Assembly: GCA_965284365.1 (NCBI GenBank)
Contig: OZ260079.1
Coordinates: forward strand, 6,262,001-6,326,000
Source: Phragmitibacter sp965284365
GTDB taxonomy: Bacteria; Verrucomicrobiota; Verrucomicrobiia; Verrucomicrobiales; Verrucomicrobiaceae
DNA: 64,000 nt
Direction: 5' to 3'
Shown: positions 1 through 7,408 of the stretch, piece after piece
Position numbering within the stretch: position 1 is the first letter of the stretch
Layout of the letters: each line of letters starts with the position of its first letter
Program-made: the position numbers and the translations under genes
Notes under the pieces: model-generated
What the model saw: only the letters and a program-made list of their open reading frames with translations
What the model was told of the DNA's origin: nothing
Databases searched by the model: none

Positions 1-366
1 ATTGGCTACATGATGGATCACGATATGGTCTGGCCTCAGATGCCAGCCCAATACCGTTACAGCGCCACTGAGAAGAATTATTACCGTTGGTGGAGAGACA
101 CGATGAAGGAGTATGATATCGAGAAGGAGCATTGGATTTGCCTCGCCGACAGCAAGTCAAATGCGGCCCTCGAGAAAGAGGGTAATGATGATTTTGTCGG
201 CTCATATGTTCCCACAGAATTCGATGAACTCCCCAACACTGCCAACCGCTGGCGCATGCCCTGGGTTGTGGAACGCGGAGAGAACCACGGCAGTTCCTAT
301 GGGCCCAATACCCTCATGCCGGATGGCACCATTGTGAAGGGTATCTCGGTGGCCGAGATGAAATAG
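1..366 (+). CDS. C-terminal part of a hypothetical, possibly prepilin-like protein
   Basis: The reading frame is open from the first base, so the true start lies before the window; the first internal ATG is at base 10. About 121 residues are visible and they end at TAG. The fragment is rich in Trp and Tyr, has a single Cys (in HWICLAD), and closes with an HG...DGTIVKG stretch. That ending loosely recalls the H-X9-DG C-terminus of the type II secretion/prepilin-like (DUF1559-style) proteins that are abundant in Verrucomicrobia and Planctomycetes. The N-terminal cleavage/methylation motif that would settle this is outside the window. The family call is an inference; only the open frame is certain. 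The 220 bases between it and the next gene hold no feature I can support. Confidence 0.5.
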   Translation: MGYMMDHDMVWPQMPAQYRYSATEKNYYRWWRDTMKEYDIEKEHWICLADSKSNAALEKEGNDDFVGSYVPTEFDELPNTANRWRMPWVVERGENHGSSYGPNTLMPDGTIVKGISVAEMK

Positions 367-586
367 CCTCGCTCCAGCAGTTAACAGTCCGGGTGAATGT
401 TGGGTCGTATTGAACGTCTGGCGGCCGAGGCCGGCGCACCTGATCATTCCCATCATTGAAGCCTTGTCCCAGCCCGATTGCTGACCGGCTCAGCACATTC
501 CTGTCCGTCAAACTTCCCAGCGTCCTCCCTCACCACGACGGTTGACCTTAAGAGTCAATCATCTACGTTTTCCCCCTTTTTTTCCC

Positions 587-2122
587 ATGAGCAACACGGC
601 CTCCGCCATCACACCTACCAGGGACCAGGATTTCCCAGAATGGTATCAACAGGTCATCCGCGCGGCGGATATGGCCGAAAACTCCGAAGTTCGCGGCTGC
701 ATGGTCATCAAGCCGTGGGGTTACGGCCTATGGGAAAACATTCAGCGCCAGTTGGATGTGAAGTTCAAGGCCACGGGCCACGTCAACGCATACTTCCCGT
801 TGCTCATCCCCCTTAGCTACCTGGAGAAGGAAGCCGGCCATGCCGAAGGCTTCGCCACGGAGTGTGCTGTCGTCACCCATCACCGTCTGGAAGCCCAGAA
901 GCAGCCAGACGGCACGGTGAAGATGATTCCCGCCGGCGAGCTGAAGGAACCTTATGTCATCCGTCCAACGTCGGAAACCATCATCGGCGCAGCCTTCGCC
1001 CGCTGGGTGGAAAGTTATCGTGACCTTCCCCTGCTGATCAATCAGTGGGCTAACGTCATGCGCTGGGAGATGCGTCCCCGCATGTTCCTGCGCACCGCCG
1101 AGTTCCTTTGGCAGGAAGGCCACACCGCCCATGAAACCAAGGAGGAGGCCATGGAGGAGACCAAACTCATGCATGGCGTGTATGAGGACTTCCTCAAAAA
1201 TCACCTCGCCATCCCGGTCATCGCCGGGGAGAAGACCGAGCGTGAGCGCTTCCCTGGTGCTCTCAATACCTTTACCGTGGAAGCCATGGTGCAGGATCGG
1301 AAGGCCATCCAGGCCGGCACCTCACACTTCCTTGGCCAGAACTTCTCGAAGGCCGCCGGCATTGAATTTCTGGGGCGCGACAATCTGCGCCAGCATGCCT
1401 GGACCACCAGTTGGGGAATGAGCACCCGCACCATCGGCACCCTCATCATGGCCCACGCCGATGATGACGGCCTGGTGCTGCCTCCCCGCGTCGCCCCTCA
1501 TCAGATTGTCATTCTGCCCGTCACACCGAAGCCAGATACCCGTGCCGCCGTCAATGATGCCTGCCAGGCACTTGCCAGGACGCTCCGAACTCAAAGTTTC
1601 CACGGCGAGCCCCTCCGCGTCCATGTTGACAGCCGGGACATCCCAGGCGGCCAGCGGAACTGGGAGTGGATCAAGAAAGGCGTGCCGATCCGCGTGGAAA
1701 TCGGGCCCCGGGATATTAGTAGCCGGAATGTGGCCGTCTCCCGCCGTGACCGCTCGCCCAAGGACAAGGAATTCATCCTCAAGGAAAAATTCATCCGCGA
1801 TGCGGACGACATCCTCACGGAAATCCAGAATGAGCTTTTGCAACGCGCCACCGCTCTGCGGAACGCGCATACGAAAAAGCTGGAGACCGAAGCGGACTTC
1901 CGCGCCTTTTTCACCCCTGAGAACGAGAACAAGCCGGAGATCCACGGTGGATTCGCCCTCATGCACTGGGCCGGTTCCAGTGAAGATGAAGACCGCCTCC
2001 AAAAGGAGCTGAAAGTCACCATCCGTTGCGTGCCCAATGGCCCGGAATACGCCGAGGAAGGCACCTGCTTCCATACCGGGAAGCCCAGCTCCCGTCGCGT
2101 CGTCTTCGCCAAAAGTTACTGA
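587..2122 (+). CDS. proS: Prolyl-tRNA synthetase, archaeal/eukaryotic-like type
   Basis: Charges tRNA-Pro with proline in the cytoplasm. The 511-residue length and motifs fit the short class II ProS found in archaea, eukaryotes and some bacteria, without the editing insertion of the E. coli enzyme. Visible marks are the N-terminal DFPEWYQQVI and GYGLWENIQ segments, a class II motif 2 region (RWEMRPRMFLRTAEFLWQEG), GTSHFLGQNF and WTTSWGMSTRTIG of the active site, and an anticodon-binding domain from about residue 300. The ATG at 587 (MSNTAS) is preferred; an in-frame TTG at 542 would add 15 residues of poor, Phe/Pro-rich sequence. It precedes rpsB by 184 bases on the same strand, and I see no clear terminator between them. 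Confidence 0.95.
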   Translation: MSNTASAITPTRDQDFPEWYQQVIRAADMAENSEVRGCMVIKPWGYGLWENIQRQLDVKFKATGHVNAYFPLLIPLSYLEKEAGHAEGFATECAVVTHHRLEAQKQPDGTVKMIPAGELKEPYVIRPTSETIIGAAFARWVESYRDLPLLINQWANVMRWEMRPRMFLRTAEFLWQEGHTAHETKEEAMEETKLMHGVYEDFLKNHLAIPVIAGEKTERERFPGALNTFTVEAMVQDRKAIQAGTSHFLGQNFSKAAGIEFLGRDNLRQHAWTTSWGMSTRTIGTLIMAHADDDGLVLPPRVAPHQIVILPVTPKPDTRAAVNDACQALARTLRTQSFHGEPLRVHVDSRDIPGGQRNWEWIKKGVPIRVEIGPRDISSRNVAVSRRDRSPKDKEFILKEKFIRDADDILTEIQNELLQRATALRNAHTKKLETEADFRAFFTPENENKPEIHGGFALMHWAGSSEDEDRLQKELKVTIRCVPNGPEYAEEGTCFHTGKPSSRRVVFAKSY

Positions 2123-2306
2123 CGCCTTCGCATTCCCGCTTGCCAAGGGAATTTTGTCCCCTATCCTACCCGCCCCCTTCCTGCCACGCAGGCCGGATGG
2201 GGCGTTATCGCTACAAACTCAAACTCGCCAAAGGACCGGATCAGTTTTCACTGAGCTTTGCTTGCCCCACTGGGCGTGAAGTGCGGTTTTAGGCACCTTA
2301 AGTTAC

Positions 2307-2999
2307 ATGTCCCAACAACAACTCGCAGAACTCATCGAGGCCGGTGTTCATTTCGGCCACCAAACCCGCCGCTGGAATCCGAAAATGAAGGGATTCCTCC
2401 TGGAAGCCCGCAACGGTATCCACATCATCAACATCGAGAAGACTCTCGAGCAGGCTGAAGTGGCCTCGAATTTTCTCAGCGATCTTGCCCGCAAAAACAA
2501 GCGCATCCTTTTTGTCGGCTGCAAACGCCAGGCTCAGGAAGCCATCGAAGAAGCAGCCAAAGCCTGTGGCCAGTTCTTCGTGAACAACCGCTGGCTCGGT
2601 GGTACTCTCACCAACATGACCACGATCCGCAAGAGCGTGGCACGTCTGGCCTACCTCGAAGAGCTGCCAAAGCTCCCTGAGTTCAAGACGATGTCCAAGA
2701 AGGAAATCGCCGCTCTGAACCGTGAGAAGACCAAGCTTGAGCGCAACCTCAAGGGTATTCGTTACATGGACGGCGTGCCTGACGCGATCGTCATCGTGGA
2801 CAGCGCCCGTGAGCATATCGCCGTGCATGAGGCTACCCGCCTTAACATCCCGATCGTCGCCCTGGTGGACAGCAATGCTGACCCTAACCTCGTCGACTAC
2901 CCGATCGTCGCCAATGATGACGCCATCCGCTCCATCCGCATTATCCTGCAGAAGCTGATCGACCCCATCATCGTCGCGATGTCCGAGATCAAGAAGTAA
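2307..2999 (+). CDS. rpsB: 30S ribosomal protein S2
   Basis: Component of the small ribosomal subunit. The 230-residue protein shows the S2 hallmarks: an N-terminal LIEAGVHFGHQTRRWNPKM, then NGIHIINIEKT, a VNNRWLGGTLTNM segment, and a C-terminal VDSNADPNLVDYPI stretch followed by EIKK. Length is close to the usual S2. The ATG follows an A/T-rich leader with no good Shine-Dalgarno match. It is followed after 65 bases by tsf, the classical rpsB-tsf pair, so the two are probably co-transcribed. Confidence 0.98.
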   Translation: MSQQQLAELIEAGVHFGHQTRRWNPKMKGFLLEARNGIHIINIEKTLEQAEVASNFLSDLARKNKRILFVGCKRQAQEAIEEAAKACGQFFVNNRWLGGTLTNMTTIRKSVARLAYLEELPKLPEFKTMSKKEIAALNREKTKLERNLKGIRYMDGVPDAIVIVDSAREHIAVHEATRLNIPIVALVDSNADPNLVDYPIVANDDAIRSIRIILQKLIDPIIVAMSEIKK

Positions 3000-3001
3000 C
3001 C

Positions 3002-3022
3002 GGTGCGCCTCAGGGCGCATCC
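3002..3022 (+). other. Hairpin between rpsB and tsf
   Basis: Just after the rpsB stop, TGCGCC pairs with GGCGCA around a short loop, and flanking GG/CC extends the stem past a one-base bulge. No T-run follows, so it does not look like a full intrinsic terminator. It may instead mark RNA processing or partial attenuation between rpsB and tsf. This is an inference from base pairing only. Confidence 0.35.
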
Positions 3023-3064
3023 CCTTCGATCTTCACTCACCTTACTTACCTTACCTACTTTCAC

Positions 3065-3658
3065 ATGGCTGAAATCACTGCTGAACTCGTTAAAACCCTC
3101 CGCGACAAGACGAACGCGGGCATGATGGCATGCAAAGCCGCCCTCAGCGAAGCTGCTGGCGACCTTGAGAAAGCTGAAGTGATCCTTCGCAAAAAAGGCA
3201 TCGCCAAGGCTGATTCAAAGGCCGACCGCGCTACCAAAGAAGGCGTCATTGCCAGCTACATTCACATGGCAGGCCGCGTCGGTGTCCTCATCGAAGTGAA
3301 CTGCGAAACCGACTTCGTGGCCAAGAACGAAAACTTCCAGGGCCTCGTCAAGGATCTTACCCTCCACATCGCTGCCGCGAACCCCAAGTTCCTGCAACGT
3401 GAAGACGTTCCTGCCGAACTCATTGAGAAGGAAAAAGACATCGCTGCCGATCAGGTGAAAGGCAAGCCCGCCAACGTGGTGGACAAGATCGTGGAAGGCA
3501 AAATGAACAAGTTCTACTCAGACAGCTGTCTGCTGGAACAGGCCTTCATCAAAGACGACAAGGTCATCATCCGCGACCTCATCAAGAGCAAGATCACCGA
3601 GCTCGGTGAGAACATCTTGGTGCGCCGCTTCACGCGCTACGCAGTTGGTGGCGAATAA
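3065..3658 (+). CDS. tsf: Elongation factor Ts, short form
   Basis: Guanine nucleotide exchange factor that regenerates EF-Tu-GTP during translation. The N-terminal UBA-like region (LVKTLRDKTNAGMMACKAAL) and the diagnostic NCETDFVAKNENF motif are present. At 197 residues it lacks most of the C-terminal part of the roughly 280-residue E. coli protein, like the short EF-Ts of Thermus and cyanobacteria. It ends with LVRRFTRYAVGGE. The leader before the ATG is a CT/A-rich stretch without a Shine-Dalgarno site. It sits downstream of rpsB, and a strong intrinsic terminator follows about 50 bases after the stop. Confidence 0.97.
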   Translation: MAEITAELVKTLRDKTNAGMMACKAALSEAAGDLEKAEVILRKKGIAKADSKADRATKEGVIASYIHMAGRVGVLIEVNCETDFVAKNENFQGLVKDLTLHIAAANPKFLQREDVPAELIEKEKDIAADQVKGKPANVVDKIVEGKMNKFYSDSCLLEQAFIKDDKVIIRDLIKSKITELGENILVRRFTRYAVGGE

Positions 3659-3705
3659 GCGCACCGAAGCGTTTTTCGCCTCTCTTCACTTCCGATAGTT
3701 TGCTA

Positions 3706-3740
3706 AACGCGTCTGGCCCTGCCAGGCGCGTTTTTCTTTT
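3706..3740 (+). terminator. Rho-independent terminator after tsf
   Basis: CGCGTCTGGC (3708-3717) pairs with GCCAGGCGCG (3721-3730) through ten pairs, including one G-T, around a 3-base loop. TTTTTCTTTT follows at once. This is a textbook intrinsic terminator ending the rpsB-tsf unit. Confidence 0.9.
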
Positions 3741-3913
3741 GGTGAGGATGTTGCGAACGAAGATTGGACGCTTCGCCACGCTTGGTTCCAACTGCCCGTG
3801 CCGCCCGTTGTGGGCACTAAACACTCAGGCATCTTCCTGGCATGCCAAATTACCGCATAATCCGCTCTCTACCCACTCCGCGATTGGATAGTCAAAACTT
3901 CCGCCGCTCCGCC

Positions 3914-3937
3914 ATTCCTGACTATATAGTCAGGAAT
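3914..3937. repeat. 24-bp perfect palindrome
   Basis: ATTCCTGACTAT is followed directly by its exact reverse complement. The site lies in the 356-base gap between tsf (+) and a minus-strand secreted-protein gene, about 75 bases beyond that gene's 3' end. A partial echo of the core, GGATAGTCA, lies about 25 bases before it (around 3887-3895), and CCGCCATTCC occurs on both sides. It could bind a dimeric regulator or act as a small dispersed repeat; no neighbour shows which. Confidence 0.45.
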
Positions 3938-4014
3938 AACGCGGATTCCTGCACGCATGAGCGGCACTACACGCCTTTCTGCGCCAGTTCATCCGCCATT
4001 CCGCACTTGGGTGT

Positions 4015-4899
4015 CTACTTCGCCGTCTCTTTCACCGACACTGTCTTCATTACCACCGTTTGACGGATATTCGCGTCCTTGCCGCTGATGCTGACCTTCA
4101 TGTCTGTGTTGAGGGTTGAACTCGCCACCAAGCGACGCTCGATATCGAAGAACACTTCACCGGAGACCGTTGAGCCATCCTGCACGCCCACCAGCGCGGT
4201 GGGGTTTGTGGGGCCGGCGCTGGCAAGTTTTCCATCCAATTGCACTTTGGCTTCGGAGCGGCCTTCCTTGGTATTTTTACCAACATACTTGCCGTTCATG
4301 TTCAGCAGGATCGCCCCCAACGGCGGCATCTCCAGTTTGTCTTCCTTCTTCCACGTCTCCCCTTCCGCCACGGACTGCTCCGGCAGACCGAGTTCCAGGG
4401 ACTTGCGGAACGCGTCCGCCATCTGACTTGCGTTTGGCGCGGCCACCTGACCCAGCGGAGTGCCCGTGATGCCTTCCACCCCCTGGATGCTGACAAGCTT
4501 GTCCTGGGCGTCGAAAACGATGGTAAAATCCTTCCCCATCATCGCTCCAAAGGTCTGCTGCAGAAAAGGGGGCGACTTGGCCGGATCCGTGGAGTCGTAG
4601 GACATCGGCACACCCATGGTGCTCAGGTTGGCCTTGATTCCCACAAAGGTCACTTTGGCTTCTTTCTGCCCGGCTTGTTTGCCATTGGTGACCACGATGC
4701 TGATGGTCTGACTGATCGACGTCTTTTGTTCCTGCATCCCTCCCAGGGCGGGCAGGCTGATGCTCATGTCGGTGATATACTCCTGCACATAGGTTTTACC
4801 CACATCCCATCGAGGCCGCAGAGACAGCTTCTCCGCCGCAGATGAAGTCACAGCAGCGAAGGCCAAAACAAGAGGGATGAGGCGGGCAATACAGGTCAT
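4015..4899 (-). CDS. Secreted protein, DUF6263-like
   Basis: A 294-residue protein with a clear signal peptide (MTCIARLIPLVLAFAAVTSS, cleavage near SSAAE). The mature part begins RPRWDVGKTYVQEY and runs as a beta-rich chain with no catalytic motif I can name. The 'RWxxGKxYxxE' opening and overall pattern resemble the DUF6263 family that is common in Verrucomicrobia; I hold that assignment loosely. The ATG at 4899 is chosen because it puts the signal peptide at the N-terminus; an upstream in-frame start at 4956 would add 19 residues in front of it. It is a single gene, convergent with tsf across the palindrome region and divergent from glnB. Function unknown, probably periplasmic or surface exposed. 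Confidence 0.7.
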   Translation of the reverse strand: MTCIARLIPLVLAFAAVTSSAAEKLSLRPRWDVGKTYVQEYITDMSISLPALGGMQEQKTSISQTISIVVTNGKQAGQKEAKVTFVGIKANLSTMGVPMSYDSTDPAKSPPFLQQTFGAMMGKDFTIVFDAQDKLVSIQGVEGITGTPLGQVAAPNASQMADAFRKSLELGLPEQSVAEGETWKKEDKLEMPPLGAILLNMNGKYVGKNTKEGRSEAKVQLDGKLASAGPTNPTALVGVQDGSTVSGEVFFDIERRLVASSTLNTDMKVSISGKDANIRQTVVMKTVSVKETAK

Positions 4900-5042
4900 G
4901 GGAGAAAGAAAAGACTGGAGAGGCGCCAAGTTGCCAAAGGAAGAGCCTCTGGGCAACAGCGGTCATGGCACCACCCAAGATAAATACGAATGCGGGCAGC
5001 GGCGCTTTTTTCTGAAACAAGTTCCAAAAAACCTTCGCAGAC

Positions 5043-5059
5043 TTGGCACAGAGCACGCT
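5043..5059 (+). promoter_or_regulatory. Possible sigma-54 promoter before glnB
   Basis: TTGGCAC followed by AGAGC and ACGC places GG and GC exactly ten bases apart, as at the -24/-12 elements of sigma-54 promoters. The -12 half matches poorly (ACGC against TTGC). It lies about 90 bases before the glnB start. PII genes are often sigma-54 controlled, which makes it worth listing, but the match may be chance. Confidence 0.25.
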
Positions 5060-5150
5060 ATACTTTATCTCGTTGAAGGCCAATCAAACTTACATCCACG
5101 TAAAGCAGTCAACGTAAATCATATCCCAAGACCAACTCCACATCGCATCT

Positions 5151-5498
5151 ATGAAAAAAGTCGAAGCAATCATCAAGCCTTTCAAGCTCGAAGACGTCAA
5201 GGAGGCTCTGGCCGAAGTCGGCGTGCAGGGTATGACGGTTGTCGAAGTTAAAGGCTTCGGCCGCCAAAAGGGGCACACCGAAATCTATCGTGGGAGTGAA
5301 TACACGGTGGACTTCCTCCCCAAGGTGAAAGTCGAGATTGTGGTCGAATCTGAGCGTTGTGACGCCGTGGTGGAAGCCATCGTCAAAGCCGCCAACACCG
5401 GCAAGATCGGTGACGGTAAAGTTTTTGTCAGTGAAGTCGCGGAAGCCGTCCGCATTCGTACCGGTGAGCGTGGCCGTGAAGCCATCTCTGGAAGCTAG
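5151..5498 (+). CDS. glnB: Nitrogen regulatory protein P-II
   Basis: A 115-residue PII signal protein, which as a trimer reads ATP/ADP and 2-oxoglutarate and adjusts nitrogen metabolism by binding partner proteins. MKKVEAIIKPFKLEDVKEAL at the N-terminus, the T-loop YRGSEYTVDFLPK with the uridylylatable Tyr51, and the C-terminal GKIGDGKVFV...RIRTGERG nucleotide-binding signature are all present. Full length. No amtB or glnA is adjacent, so it is a stand-alone GlnB rather than the usual GlnK-AmtB pair. No Shine-Dalgarno site is visible before the ATG. A good intrinsic terminator follows. Confidence 0.96.
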   Translation: MKKVEAIIKPFKLEDVKEALAEVGVQGMTVVEVKGFGRQKGHTEIYRGSEYTVDFLPKVKVEIVVESERCDAVVEAIVKAANTGKIGDGKVFVSEVAEAVRIRTGERGREAISGS

Positions 5499-5550
5499 GC
5501 TGACATAAGGATTCCGACTAACCATCGGAGTGAGGAAGCGTGCGAAAAAG

Positions 5551-5588
5551 GCAGGTCGGGCCGGGTGGTCCGGCCTGTCTTTTCTTTT
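5551..5588 (+). terminator. Rho-independent terminator after glnB
   Basis: A GC-rich stem formed by CAGGTCGGGCC (from about 5552) and GGTCCGGCCTG (to about 5578), with a few G-T pairs, is followed by TCTTTTCTTTT. It lies about 50 bases after the glnB stop. Confidence 0.75.
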
Positions 5589-5657
5589 GCCCGGATGGTC
5601 AGAAGCGAGTTCGTTTACGGACTGCCACCATCAATGGCAAAGCGACAGTTTAATTTA

Positions 5658-5692
5658 ACCACGAAGACGCGAAGGCTCGAAGATTTGAGGTA
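5658..5692 (+). repeat. Single arm of the dispersed GCGAAGACGCGAAGG repeat
   Basis: ACCACGAAGACGCGAAGG followed by a GATTTGAGG stretch matches one arm of the inverted-repeat elements at 8762-8905 and about 43965-44092. No partner arm is visible nearby, so this looks like a half or decayed copy. It sits in the gap between glnB and the convergent bifunctional-nuclease gene. Confidence 0.6.
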
Positions 5693-5741
5693 GGTATAGC
5701 GGGTAGTTGGGCACCACTAATGTCTCACTGCTAGATACGCC

Positions 5742-6206
5742 CTATTCCTCCTCCAACCGACGTCTCCCCTGCTTTTGCAGATCTTCCAGAGTGTCGCCAA
5801 CATCGTCGGCTTCTTCCCAGACGCTTTGGGCGACGAAGATGGGGGCGTTTTGAGCCAGGGCAAGGGCGATGCTGTCGCTGGGACGGGCATCGATTTCCAC
5901 AACCTTGCGGGCTTGCAATTCGTTCTCGGCACTGACGATGAGACGGGCGTAATAAACACCGCCGTCCAGGGCATTAATGATGACGCGATCAACCTTGGCG
6001 CCGAAGGATCGCAGGAGATGACCGATCAAATCATGCGTGAGCGGGCGATCCTTCACAATGCCGCGCATGGACATCGTGATCGCCAGTCCGACGGGCTCAT
6101 CCACAAAGATGACAAACGTCTTGGCGCTGTTTCCCAGGAACACTGCGTAGCCGTGGTCCATGGGGAGCACATTGCGCAATTCCACCGCCACCACTTCGTT
6201 GTTCAT
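5742..6206 (-). CDS. Bifunctional nuclease family protein (DUF151)
   Basis: A 154-residue protein of the DUF151/BFN family; some members are reported to have DNase and RNase activity. Family features visible are the opening MNNEVVAVELRNVLPMDHGY, the VFLGN segment, ...FVIFVDEPVG, and the conserved VVEIDARPSDSIALAL near residues 120-135. A C-terminal acidic/basic tail (DLQKQGRRRLEEE) resembles the UVR-like extension found in other members. The gene follows the gamma-carbonic-anhydrase gene on the same strand after about 70 bases and may share its transcript. Enzymatic activity is known only for a few relatives, so the biochemical role here is an inference. Confidence 0.85.
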   Translation of the reverse strand: MNNEVVAVELRNVLPMDHGYAVFLGNSAKTFVIFVDEPVGLAITMSMRGIVKDRPLTHDLIGHLLRSFGAKVDRVIINALDGGVYYARLIVSAENELQARKVVEIDARPSDSIALALAQNAPIFVAQSVWEEADDVGDTLEDLQKQGRRRLEEE

Positions 6207-6275
6207 AACATCACAGAGTAGCGGTTTACGCGCCTGCTGGCAATGAAATGCTGCGAGGCGTCCGCAGCCCTGCCG

Positions 6276-6806
6276 CTAGGACCAAGGTTGTATCCTCGGG
6301 AGTTCGCGATGCCGCCGCGCGACCTCCACATACTTATCCGCGAGCAGGCCATTCTGCTTTTGTTCTTCCAATGTCAGTGGACGCACGACTCGCGCTGGCG
6401 AGCCCAGGATCAATGAGCCTTCCGGTGCTTTGAAATGTTTGGTCACCAATGCGCCGGCGGCGATGATGCAGCGCGGCCCGATGACCGAGCCGTCCATGAC
6501 AATGGCGCCCATGCCTACAAGTACTTCATCACCAATCTCACATGCATGAATGATGGCGCGGTGTCCTACACTGACCCGCGCTCCGACGATCGCCTCGTAG
6601 TCATCGGCGACATGCACAATCGTGCCATCCTGGATGTTGCTCTGCGGCCCGATGCGGATGTGATTGATGTCTCCCCGTAGCACGCAGGCATACCAGATAC
6701 TGGCCTCGGCCCCGACACTGACCGAGCCTGAAAGGACCGCCCCGCTGGCGACAAAAGCCGTGGCTTCCACTTCCGGTGAATGGGTTTGCAAGAGAAATCT
6801 TTTCAT
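6276..6806 (-). CDS. Gamma carbonic anhydrase family protein
   Basis: A 176-residue left-handed beta-helix protein of hexapeptide repeats. The repeats run from about residue 15 to 140 (for example AVLSGSVSVGAEASIW, IRIGPQSNIQDG, IGDEVLVGMGAIVMDGSVIG). Candidate metal ligands His65 (GTIVH), His82 and His87 (VGHRAIIH) are in the CamH/YrdA-like arrangement. The acidic loop of the archaeal Cam enzyme is absent, as in most bacterial relatives, so carbonic anhydrase activity is not assured. The ATG at 6806 (MKRFLLQTHSPEV) is preferred over an upstream start six codons earlier. It may form an operon with the DUF151 gene downstream. Confidence 0.88.
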   Translation of the reverse strand: MKRFLLQTHSPEVEATAFVASGAVLSGSVSVGAEASIWYACVLRGDINHIRIGPQSNIQDGTIVHVADDYEAIVGARVSVGHRAIIHACEIGDEVLVGMGAIVMDGSVIGPRCIIAAGALVTKHFKAPEGSLILGSPARVVRPLTLEEQKQNGLLADKYVEVARRHRELPRIQPWS

Positions 6807-6840
6807 GTGTAAAAATGAAGTCAAACGCTGCGAATTGAAG

Positions 6841-6869
6841 TTGACGCTCCTAGTGGAATTCCCGATAAA
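6841..6869 (+). promoter_or_regulatory. Likely sigma-70 promoter for the HU gene
   Basis: TTGACG (6841-6846), a 17-base spacer and GATAAA (6864-6869) closely match the -35/-10 consensus. Transcription would begin near 6876, about 60 bases before the HU start codon. Confidence 0.55.
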
Positions 6870-6936
6870 CTCCGTCTCCCAACTTTTGGGCAGCCGCCCT
6901 TACATCCATTGAGTCATTCAACTACCAATCCGATAC

Positions 6937-7212
6937 ATGAACAAAGCTGAACTTATTGAATCCGTCCAAAAAATCCTTGGTGGCGACACCTCGAAACGCG
7001 CCGCTGGCGACGCCCTTGATGCAGTGCTCACCGCTATCGCCAAAGGCGTGAAGACTGGCAAGCCTGTGCAACTGATTGGCTTCGGCACTTTCAAGGTCGC
7101 CAAGCGCGCCGCTCGCACCGGCCGTAATCCGAAGACCGGCGAATCCATGAAGATCAAAGCTTCGAAGACTGTGCGCTTCGTGCCTTCCTCCGCTCTAAAG
7201 GGTTCTCTGTAA
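6937..7212 (+). CDS. hup: HU family DNA-binding protein
   Basis: A 91-residue nucleoid protein that binds and bends DNA without strong sequence specificity. MNKAELIESVQKI at the N-terminus, the GFGTFKVAKRAARTGRNPKT signature over the DNA-binding arm, and the closing VRFVPSSALK are typical of HU. Nothing is missing. It has its own good promoter match and its own terminator, so it is monocistronic. The leader (CAACTACCAATCCGATAC) has no Shine-Dalgarno sequence. Confidence 0.96.
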   Translation: MNKAELIESVQKILGGDTSKRAAGDALDAVLTAIAKGVKTGKPVQLIGFGTFKVAKRAARTGRNPKTGESMKIKASKTVRFVPSSALKGSL

Positions 7213-7256
7213 TTCGTTATCCACCTTCCCGCATCGCATGAAAGTGTGATGCTGGC

Positions 7257-7292
7257 TCAAGCCCGCGGCTCTAATGGCTGCGGGCTTTTTTG
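7257..7292 (+). terminator. Rho-independent terminator after HU
   Basis: AAGCCCGCGGC pairs with GCTGCGGGCTT around a 7-base loop and is followed by TTTTTTG. It lies about 45 bases after the HU stop. Confidence 0.88.
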
Positions 7293-7408
7293 TTACTACG
7301 AAGAAAGCGATGGCCCCCCCGGGGTGCGATGCTTCGTGCGATTGATCCGGTGGTGTCGTTTCGCTCAACCACCGTCTACAACATGAGAAGACTCCGGCTT
7401 CTCTTCCG

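Noticed and set aside
1322..2146. Minus-strand open frame opposite proS (274 residues)
   Set aside because: It mirrors the proS frame, and its composition is that of an antisense shadow.
5499..5741. Searched for a tRNA or small RNA
   Set aside because: No cloverleaf or T-loop motif is present; the stretch holds a terminator and a solo repeat arm only.
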